This document shows, piece after piece, positions 1 through 8,300 of a DNA stretch of 8,549 nt (position 1 is the stretch's first letter; each line of letters starts with the position of its first letter). A program made the translations under genes and the position numbers. The notes beneath the pieces are model-generated. The model ran no database searches. It was not told the origin of the DNA and saw nothing but the letters and a program-made list of their open reading frames with translations. Source of the stretch: JANPCX01 sp046094425 (GTDB lineage: Bacteria; Pseudomonadota; Gammaproteobacteria; Burkholderiales; Burkholderiaceae_C); contig JBJTHI010000118.1 of assembly GCA_046094425.1 (NCBI GenBank), forward strand, positions 1 to 8,549, given 5' to 3'.

Positions 1-2
1 AT

Positions 3-1262
3 CAAGCCCTGGCCTCCAGCGGCAGCGGCTTGAGGGTGCTTTATGGCAAAGCCAGCGAAGAAATTCCGCGCTTGGCAAACCAACTTGGCGTGCAGGCCGT
101 GTTCGCCAACCACGACGATGAGCCCTATGCCTTAGCCCGAGACGCCAAGGTACAACAGCAACTTGCCACACAAGGCATCGCATGGCACAGCAGCAAAGAC
201 CATGTGGTGTTTGAACGCAGCGAGGTACTCACGCAAAGCGGCAAACCTTATGGTGTGTTCACGCCGTACAAAAATGCGTGGCTGAAGAAGCTGAATTCGT
301 TTTATCTCAAGCCCTATCCGGTCGAACCTTACCTGGGCTCACTCGCCCCCTTGCCCGACGGGTCAATCACCCTGCCCCCGCTGGCCTCCATAGGTTTTGA
401 CGACATGGATTCAGCACAGTTAGGGCTGCAGGGCGGCGAGGCCCAAGCCCAAGCTCTGCTGCAAGACTTTTTGCAGCGCATAGACAACTACGAGCGCACC
501 CGCAACTTCCCCGCCATCAAGGGCCCAAGCTATTTGTCGGTGCATTTGCGTTTTGGCACCGTGTCCATCCGCCAGTTGGCCGCGCTCGCTTTTGAACGCG
601 CGCAAACCGGATCCGAAGGTGCGGCGGTGTGGTTGTCGGAATTGATCTGGCGCGACTTTTATCACCAGGTGATGCACCACCACCCCCATGTGGTAAACAG
701 CAGCTTCAAGATCGACTATGACCGCATTGAGTGGGAACAAGGGCCACAGGCTCAAGAACTGTTCGCAGCCTGGTGCGAAGGCCGCACGGGCTACCCGCTG
801 GTCGATGCAGCCATGGCCCAAATCAACCAAACCGGCTACATGCACAACCGCTTGCGCATGGTGGTGGCAAGTTTTTTAACAAAGGATTTGGGATTGGATT
901 GGCGCTGGGGTGAGCGTTACTTCGCCGAGAAATTGAACGACTTCGACCTCGCCGCCAACAATGGCGGCTGGCAATGGGCCTCATCCAGCGGCTGCGACGC
1001 CCAGCCCTACTTTCGCATCTTCAACCCAGTGAGCCAGAGCGAGAAGTTCGACCCACAGGGCAAGTTCATTCGTCGCTATTTGCCGCAACTGGCAGGCTTG
1101 AGCGACAAGGACATCCATGCGCCGTGGTTGGCCAAACCAATCTCATTGACTTCAGCCGACGTGAATCTCGGCGTCAACTACCCGTTCCCCGTGGTCCAGC
1201 ATGACGAAGCCAGAGAGCGAACACTGATGCGGTATGCGGTAGTGAAAAACAAAGACAGTTGA
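3..1262 (+). CDS. phr: Class I deoxyribodipyrimidine (CPD) photolyase, 5'-truncated by window edge
   Basis: This flavoenzyme uses blue light and reduced FAD to split cyclobutane pyrimidine dimers in DNA. The reading frame is open from base 3, so the gene begins outside the window. The TTG at base 30 is internal: compared from memory with E. coli PhrB (about 472 residues), roughly 60-70 N-terminal residues are missing. Counting that TTG as residue 1, the FAD-binding region is well preserved: WLSELIWRDFYH at 201-212, GRTGYPLVDAAM at 251-262, MHNRLRM at 271-277 and LAANNGGWQW at 307-316, followed by PYFRIFNP. The electron-transfer tryptophan triad (E. coli W306, W359, W382) matches W235, W291 and W314. 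The NHDDEPYALARD stretch near residue 27 lies where the antenna cofactor binds, and resembles folate-type photolyases. The stop at 1260-1262 lies 15 bp from the stop of the convergent cyclase gene. Close homology to CPD enzymes makes a cryptochrome or (6-4) photolyase less likely. Confidence 0.95.
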   Translation, partial: QALASSGSGLRVLYGKASEEIPRLANQLGVQAVFANHDDEPYALARDAKVQQQLATQGIAWHSSKDHVVFERSEVLTQSGKPYGVFTPYKNAWLKKLNSFYLKPYPVEPYLGSLAPLPDGSITLPPLASIGFDDMDSAQLGLQGGEAQAQALLQDFLQRIDNYERTRNFPAIKGPSYLSVHLRFGTVSIRQLAALAFERAQTGSEGAAVWLSELIWRDFYHQVMHHHPHVVNSSFKIDYDRIEWEQGPQAQELFAAWCEGRTGYPLVDAAMAQINQTGYMHNRLRMVVASFLTKDLGLDWRWGERYFAEKLNDFDLAANNGGWQWASSSGCDAQPYFRIFNPVSQSEKFDPQGKFIRRYLPQLAGLSDKDIHAPWLAKPISLTSADVNLGVNYPFPVVQHDEARERTLMRYAVVKNKDS

Positions 1263-1275
1263 ACCGCTGTCTTTG
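1245..1275 (-). terminator. Probable intrinsic terminator of the kinase-cyclase operon, overlapping the 3' end of phr
   Basis: A perfect 9-bp inverted repeat, CAAAGACAG (1250-1258) and CTGTCTTTG (1267-1275), encloses an 8-nt loop. Read on the minus strand, the hairpin starts 2 nt after the cyclase TGA (1278-1280) and is followed directly by TTTTT (complement of 1245-1249), the layout of a Rho-independent terminator. The stem has only four G-C pairs, so its strength is uncertain. On the plus strand no T-run follows, so it is a weaker candidate as a terminator for phr. The left arm and loop contain the last codons and the stop of the photolyase gene. Confidence 0.65.
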
Positions 1276-1277
1276 AC

Positions 1278-2303
1278 TCAGAACAACTCGACGTCGCCCG
1301 TCTTGGAGTCGTCTTCCAGTTCGCCTTTGGCGACCAAGTCAGCATGGCTGTGGACACAGTTGCGGCCGTGGCCTTTGGCGTAGTAGACGGCTTTGTCAGC
1401 GCGTTCAAACGCACCGCTTGGCGTGTCACCCGCTTTCACCAAGGTAAACCCAACACTGATGGTGATACGGCCGACTTGAGGGAAGGCATAGGCTTCTGTA
1501 TTGGCGCGCAAACGTTCAAATGCCTGGGCGGCATCTTCTTCATGGGCGCAGCGCATCAACACCACGAACTCTTCACCACCGAAACGGTAGAGGCGATCGT
1601 GAAAACGGAAGGTGGCACGCATCAAACGCGACAGCAGCAGCAGCACCTCATCGCCAATCAGGTGGCCATAGGTATCGTTCACGCGTTTGAAGTGGTCAAT
1701 GTCGAGCACGCCCAAGTAAGTGCCGCCAGTTTGCTCGCCACGGCGCTCCGGATCAGGTGCATGTGGCATCTGCGGCTCGGCAGTGGCTTTGAGGAAGCTC
1801 TCGTCAAATGTCTTGCGGTTGAGCAAACCCGTCAGCGTGTCGCGCTCACTGTAGTCCAGCAACCCTTGAAAGTTGCGATAGATGCGCATGATGCTACCCA
1901 CCAGACGCTGCTCGTCGTTGGACAGCGGCACACTGGACTGGATTTCCATCACAGCCACCACATCACGGTCGGTAGCCACAGGAAAGACGGTGACGTGGGA
2001 GGAGCCACTGGGAATCTGGGTGATCTCCCGTGAGTTCATGGCCGACACCCTGTGAGGATACTCACTGAGCAGAGGCAAGTTTTCTATGTCAACCCAAGCC
2101 GGATCTGCTGTGGCAACCATGTCTTGTTCGCCCAGACGCGCTCGGGTCAACCAGCGCTCTTGACCGCTGTCCCCAACGGGTCCGTAAATGGCAACGGACT
2201 GCGGTCGCAGCAAGTCCTTCATGGCGCTGACGAGGGTGACATCCAGGACATCGCGGTCGCGATAGCCTGTGAGGTCGGCGAGGTGGTCAACTAATTGGGA
2301 CAT
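1278..2303 (-). CDS. GAF-like/GGDEF diguanylate cyclase
   Basis: This 341-residue protein should make cyclic di-GMP from two GTP. No signal peptide or membrane segment is visible, so it is probably cytoplasmic. Residues about 15-145 look like a GAF-type sensory fold, with no recognisable cofactor ligands. A short helical linker leads to DTLTGLLNR (155-163) and the GGDEF domain. Catalytic features are complete by comparison with PleD: metal ligands D201 and E244, guanine-binding N209 and D218, signature GGEEF at 242-246, and inhibitory-site R233xxD236 five residues before it, so product inhibition is expected. A Pro-rich stretch (about 177-193) is inserted between the first helix and the DIDHFK strand. 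The C-terminus is an acidic tail. The ATG start is chosen because it lies just after the kinase stop (39-nt gap), although no clear Shine-Dalgarno precedes it. It is probably the last gene of a chemosensory operon. No EAL domain is present. Confidence 0.93.
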   Translation of the reverse strand: MSQLVDHLADLTGYRDRDVLDVTLVSAMKDLLRPQSVAIYGPVGDSGQERWLTRARLGEQDMVATADPAWVDIENLPLLSEYPHRVSAMNSREITQIPSGSSHVTVFPVATDRDVVAVMEIQSSVPLSNDEQRLVGSIMRIYRNFQGLLDYSERDTLTGLLNRKTFDESFLKATAEPQMPHAPDPERRGEQTGGTYLGVLDIDHFKRVNDTYGHLIGDEVLLLLSRLMRATFRFHDRLYRFGGEEFVVLMRCAHEEDAAQAFERLRANTEAYAFPQVGRITISVGFTLVKAGDTPSGAFERADKAVYYAKGHGRNCVHSHADLVAKGELEDDSKTGDVELF

Positions 2304-2342
2304 GGTGACAGCATAACCCGGGAATTGCCTTGTTTCTTTTAT
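2304..2342 (-). other. Short intergenic spacer between kinase stop and cyclase start
   Basis: These 39 nt separate the kinase TAA (2343-2345) from the cyclase ATG (2301-2303). On the minus strand it starts A-rich and ends CTGTCACC before the ATG. No AGGAG-like site sits at normal spacing, and no hairpin with a T-run is present. The spacing fits co-transcription, with cyclase translation perhaps weak or coupled to that of the kinase. I see no convincing promoter. Confidence 0.6.
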
Positions 2343-5300
2343 TTACACCAGGACATTCATGGAGGTGTAGCGACTGACCAAAGCCAACAACTCGTCTTCA
2401 GCATAGGGTTTGCCAAGGTAGTGGTCAACACCGAGCTCACCCGCATAGTCACGGTGTTTCTGCGCAATACGCGAGGTAATCATGATAACGGGCAGGTCTT
2501 TGATGCGCTCGTCGTTGCGGATGTTGCGCACCAGGTCGAAGCCGTCCATGCGTGGCATTTCAATGTCACTGAGTATGACACGGGGTTTCTCGTCGGCCAA
2601 CAGCTCCAGTGCCTCCAAACCGTCTTTGGCCAGTACCACGCGGTAACCTTCACGCGACAGCAAACGTTGGGTGACACGACGCACGGAGAGGGAGTCGTCC
2701 ACCACCATGACCAAAGGCGCAGCCGGTGCAGTGGGCTGCGTGACCACGGGCACCACCACACCCTGTGCTGGGGTGTGGAAAGCCGCATGGGTCACCGAAC
2801 GTGCAGACTCGCCATACACCGTGGCCAAGGCCACCGGGTTGTAAATGAGTGCCACACCACCCGAAGCCAGCAAGGTCATGCCCGCCAGACCAGGCATGCG
2901 TGAGAGCTGAGGCCCGAGGTTTTTCACCACCACCTCCTGGTTACCCAAAACTTCATCCACGTGCACGGCCACACGTTGCTGCGCACTGCGCACCACCACC
3001 ACCAACTTCATGCGGGCCGCAGGGTCTTCGCTCTTGGCACTGACTTGCAACAAAGCACCAAGCCAGAAGAAAGCCACTGGGCGGTCACCAAACACATAGG
3101 TGCCCGTGGCATAGGCTTTGTCCACTTCAGCGCTTGGGGTGCGCCTGACGATTTCCACCAAATTGGAGGGCACAGCCACAGTGACATCACCGCAGCGCAG
3201 CATCACCACCTGCGTGACGGCGGTGGTGAGTGGAAGCAACAGTTTGACGCTCGTGCCTTGGCCCATGGAGGTCGCCGTTTCAATGCGACCACCCATGGCG
3301 TTCACTTCGGAGCGCACCACGTCCATGCCGATGCCACGCCCGGCCAGCTCGGTGACTTTGTCAGCCGTCGAGAAACCGGGTGTGAAGATCAAGTTCGCCA
3401 GTTCGGCGTCAGACACTTGCGCGCCATACTGCAACAAACCCATGCCCTCGGCTTTCTCCCGAATACGCTGAAGGTTCAAGCCGGCGCCATCGTCGCGGAA
3501 TTCCAAACCCACTTCGTTGCCTTCTTGGGTCAAGGACACGACGATGGAGCCCACCGGGTCTTTGCCGGCTTGCTGCCTCACCTCGGGGGATTCCACACCG
3601 TGGGTCACGCTGTTGCGCAGCAAGTGCTCGAAGGCGCCGGTCATGCGGTCCAGCACACCGCGGTCAACCTCGATGGAGCCGCCCACCAAGTCCAAACGAA
3701 CTTGTTTGCCAGTTTCTTTGGCTGCTTGACGAACCACGCGGTAAAGCCTGTCGGACAAACCTTCAAACTCCACCATGCGGGTGCGCAGCAGGTCGTCTTG
3801 CAGGTTGCGGGTCAAACGTGCTTGAGCAGCCAGTTCGTCCTCGGCACCTTCCACGGTGCGCTGCAAGGTGCGCTGCACGGTGGCCACGTCGTTGACAGAC
3901 TCGGCCATCATGCGGGTGAGTTCCTGGAAGCGGGTGAAACGGTCGAACTCCAGCGGATCGAAGGATTGATCTGCCGCTTTAGCCGCTTCCAGCCGCGAGG
4001 TCATTTGCGTTTCGCCTTGCAACTCAATATCGCGCAACTGCATGCGCAAGCGCTCCAAGTTGTCGGTCAAGTCGCTCAACGTGCCGCGCATTTGGGACAC
4101 TTCAGACTCAATGCGGGCCCGGGTGATACTGACCTCACCTGCCTCGTTCACCAGACGATCCAGCAGCGGGGCGCGCACGCGCACCGAGGACTGTGCATTG
4201 CCAAGCTGGTTCTGTGCCTGGCGCACCACCACAGACGATTGACTGAAACGCGACCAATCTACCTCAGGCAGATTGGCGAGCTCATCAGCCACAGGAATCA
4301 CCGGCGCTGGCGCCAAACCAGGAGCAGCCGAGTCATTGGCTGGGCTGGGTTGATCGCTCACAGGGGTACGAGCGGCGTCGTTCGCCGCACCGGCTGACAC
4401 TGCCGTATAGACCGGTGGCTCGGGCAAGGAGACCAAGGGCATCAAACCCGACAAACCCTGGCGCGACTCCACCAAAGGCGCACTCTTGGCAGCGTCTTCA
4501 GCCTGGGCCAGGGCCTGCTCATACGAAGCCGCGTCGCGGGCACGCAGGATGTCGAAGGTGTGGGTCAGCGCGTCGGCGCTGGATTCCAGCGCACGCACAT
4601 CGGCGGCCAGCGGCTCGTCCATGGCCATCACCTGCTCAACCCGGGTTTCCAGGCGGTGTGCCAATTCGCCCAAACGCATGGCACCGGCCAAACGTGCTCC
4701 ACCCTTGAGGGTGTGCAGGGTTCGCATGCAGGCGGAACCCTTGGACTTTTCACCCGGTGCCGCCACCCAAGCACGCATTTCTGCAGACAAGCGGGGCAAC
4801 AGCTCTTGTGCTTCTTCCTCAAAGATAGGGAAAAGATCCATGTCCACGGCGTCGACCGCGTCTATGTCTTCTTCACCTTCTTCGCGTAGTGCAGCGTGCA
4901 CGACGTTGGAGCGGGTCGCCTCGGGTGACAAAGCGGCCAGCGGTTTGAGTTCCGTGCCAGCCAAGGCGTCTACCAAGGCTTCTGGCGGCAAAGCACCCCA
5001 AGCCGAATCTGCGGCACGCGGGGTTTCGGGCTCTGCCGCAAGCAGTTCGTCCCGTTGAGACTCCATCGCCGCGCGTTCTCGGGCTGCAGTGGCTTCTTCC
5101 AAACGTTTGGCGGAGCTGATTTCGTGTTCAGCCAAACGACGCAGCAGCTCAGGCTCGGGTTCTTTGAGGAAGCCAGCAGCAAACTGATGCAACAAGTGGC
5201 GAACTTCTTCGGCGACCGCACCAAAAAGCAAAGCCTCGTCGTCGGTGCCGTGACCAATGGCTTGAGACCGCATCAAGGCATGCTCCAAAGAACGTGCCAT

Positions 5301-8300
5301 GTGCGACAAGTCAGCGAACCCGACGGTGGCCGAGCTGCCCGCCAAAGAGTGCGCCAATGCTACCGAGGTCTCGCTGGCAGGCCGGTGCAGTTCAAGCGCC
5401 CATTCGGCCAACTCCGTGCTCAAGCGGCGGGAGAGTTCGTCGGCTTCATTCAAATAAATGTTGAACAGCGGGATGCTGATGCGCAGCGGCCCTACCCATT
5501 TGAATTGATCGTCGTCAGGGGCTGACGCGGCTTCAACAGGCTGAGGCAGTGGATCGGGAGACAGGTTGAGCAGGCTGTTGGAAAAGTCTGCGGGGCGCGA
5601 CACCGCTGACGCAGATCGAGCCGGCTCGACTTCGTCAGAAAAGTCGACCAGGTCAATCTCGATCATTTCAATCGAATCATCCACCGTCGGCATGCGCGGG
5701 CTGCTTTGCAAGGGATCGAGTGGCAGCGGCTCGGTGGTCACATGCTCGAACGCTTCAAGCATGAGGGGGTAGTCGGTGTTGGCCCAGGTGGGTTTGTCCA
5801 ACACGCTGGGCACAGCATCACGAGGGGGCGGGGGAGGGGCAAATTCATGTGCCTGAGGAAGTTCTGAGGCAGATCCCGCAGGGATGGCCTCGTCCTCGCC
5901 CAACTCGGGCAAACCGATGTCCGCGACCACAGACGCGAGTGGGGAGACCGTGACACCCACCTGTTCATTCATGTCGAGCGACAGTGAAGGCAGGGGAGTG
6001 TCAGAAACATCCTCGCTCTGAGCAACAGCGGCAGCAGGTGGTGCCTGGAAGGACAGGTCTATCTTGGACAACAAGTTGTCCACCGCTATTCCAGCTGCGG
6101 AATCTGCTGCAGGCAGCGGCACATTCAAAGTGCCGGGTTGCGTCAACGCAGCGGCCTGTGATTCCAGCCGCACCGCAGGCGCGGCCCCCTTGAGCGCTTG
6201 CGCCGCCTGGGCGACAGCGTTGGCAGACAGACCCGCATCCTGACCGGAGGCAATGGCCAGCACCCAATCGCCCAAGTGGTCGATAGCCCACTGGGTGAAG
6301 TCCATCAAGGCGTTGTCGTCGGCAGATGCCTCGGCCAAACGGGTGTTGTAGATTTGTTCGCACGTCCAGGCGGCTTCGCCAAATTCGCGCAAACCCACCA
6401 TGCGTGAACTGCCCTTGAGGGTGTGAAAGGCACGTCGCAAAACAGTGAGTTCTTCAAGCTGACCCGGCTCATCACGCAAAGAAGCCAATGCCGCTCTGGC
6501 GTTCTCCAGCACCTCGGAGGCTTCCTCCAAGAAAATGTCCCGCATTTCTGTGTCTTCGTCGCCGCTGGCTTGGGCAAGCTGCGGCGCTTGCGCCGGTTTG
6601 GAAGCCGAGGTGAGGATGGGGCTATCCAACTCATCCAATCCGACAGGACCGGAGGCGGTGTGCACAAAGTCGGCTAGCGCCTCGGAAACATCACCGCGCA
6701 TGGCGGTAGCGGTTGATTCATCAGGGGCTCGCTGCAACGCAGATTGCGCGCTCAAGGCCATGGCGGCCAGCGCCGACTGATCCGCCGCATGCGCCTCCTG
6801 AGAGAGTTGCTCCAGGCCACGTGCTACATCGGCCAGCGGAACATCGTCGCTGGCAGCACTGAGTGAGAGTGACTGAACTTGCTCAATCAAACGCGATTCG
6901 ACCTGGGGCAGCGTTGTACTAAAACCCGAGGTCGAACGCCCCGACTCCCCCGGGGCACGCGGGCCACGCCCCATCACAGGGGCGAGCACGCCCGTTTGCG
7001 GGTCATAGACGAACAACGATTTGGCCAAGTGCGGCTGCACACTGAGCATGTCGATCAAAAAGCCCAGCGCGCCCAAATTGCCAGCCAAACGATCGAAAAC
7101 GCCCGCCTGCTCAATGTGTTCAACGTCCACCTCGGTCGAGGCCAAACCGTCCACTTCGTCCCGCATGCGCAACAAGGCCGCCGAGGCTTGATCCATGCCC
7201 AGTACAGACAGCACACCCCGCATGGAGGAGAGTTGGTTGGGCACAGAGACCAAGACGTCGCGCTGTGTGGGGTTTCGGAAAAACTGATCGATTTGTTTTT
7301 CTGCTTCAGAGAGCGACGCGCGCAACTCTTGCACCACGCTGCCCATGGTCTGGCGATCGGAGACGCGGCGGTAGAGATCCTCAATCCATCCTTCCAGCAC
7401 CTCGGGCGCAGCACCTTGGCGCACCGATGCCATGCGCTGGGCCAACCGACGCACTCGGGGTTGCTGGCTCTGCGGGTCGAGTTCGCCGTCTTCCAAACAC
7501 GCTTCAACGTAGAGCAAACTGGTGGCCACTTCCATGGCCAAGGCCGCAGGAGGCGCAGCGCCCGATTGCTGGGGAATGGCCACTGCCTGCATCAATTCAG
7601 AGGCCAACAACTCACCGACAGGGAACAAACGCTTGAGTGAATCACTGACCAAGGAGAACTGCTCGTTCAAGCCAGCCAGTCGATGCATTTCGCCACCTGC
7701 CACAGCCGACCATGAGTCTTTCGCAGCCCCCACACGTTTACGTGCTTGCGCCAGAGCGGAGGGGTCGAAGCGCCCAAGACTGCTGTTGGTGTAGTCGGCC
7801 GCCTGGTGCTCGTCCAAATGCCAGGCCTGTCGCACGGCACTCAAACGCGGCAGCGGCATGCCACCGACTTCGGGCACGGCCTGAGCACAGAAAAACAAAA
7901 TGTCTTGCGCCAAGCGTTCAGACACATCGTTCTGACCACGCGAAACAATGCGCAGTTGCGAAAGCAAACGCGACGCCAACCGTTTGCTGTACAAATCCGA
8001 CTTGACCAGCCCGGACGCCTGCGCCTCAAACGCGCCTGCCGCCATTTTCCAAAGCGATGCGGTTTGGGTTTGCTTCGCACCTGCGCCCAAACCCGCAAAG
8101 ATATTGCTCAAGCGGGTGAAAACCGCGCTGGATGCGCCGCGCATCATGGTGAGCAATTGCTGCTCAAGGGCCGTTTGCGTGGCAGCGTCTGGATCGCGCG
8201 GGGTGGCGCTGGCGTCTGCCGGGAGTTCATGCCATTGCCAATCGACCGTCCACAAATCAGCGGGGTGAATGCGGTCTGCCCCCGCAATCTCTTGCACTGC

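Noticed and set aside
30..32. TTG as the true start of the photolyase
   Set aside because: The frame is open upstream to the window edge, and the product would lack about 60-70 residues of the antenna-binding domain that family members have. The gene is cut by the window instead.
870..900. AT-rich patch in the photolyase gene
   Set aside because: It encodes the conserved SFLTKDLGLDW stretch with TTT/TTG codons. There is no sign of a promoter or foreign insertion.
1344..2033. 229-codon open frame on the plus strand
   Set aside because: Antisense to the well-supported diguanylate cyclase, whose catalytic motifs are intact on the minus strand.
2291..2314. Seven-codon micro-ORF (MLSPCPN) on the minus strand overlapping the cyclase start
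   Set aside because: It has no ribosome-binding site at good spacing and is easily expected by chance.
2990..3010. CAC-rich triplet run
   Set aside because: It is the complement of consecutive Val codons in the CheW-like domain. It is a coding effect, not a repeat element.
2961..4397. 478-codon open frame on the plus strand, opposite the kinase gene
   Set aside because: It lies wholly antisense to the conserved dimerisation/ATPase/CheW core. Its His-, Gln- and Gly-rich composition is what the complement of Val/Ala/Leu-rich GC-rich codons gives, and no domain is recognisable.
4702..6425. Identical 14-nt word CCCTTGAGGGTGTG at 4702-4715 and 6412-6425
   Set aside because: Both copies encode the HTLKG core of paralogous HPt modules. 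This reflects domain homology and not a mobile or regulatory repeat.
6879..7640. 253-codon open frame on the plus strand
   Set aside because: Antisense shadow of the N-terminal part of the kinase. It has no recognisable motifs, and the composition is that of a reverse-complement frame.
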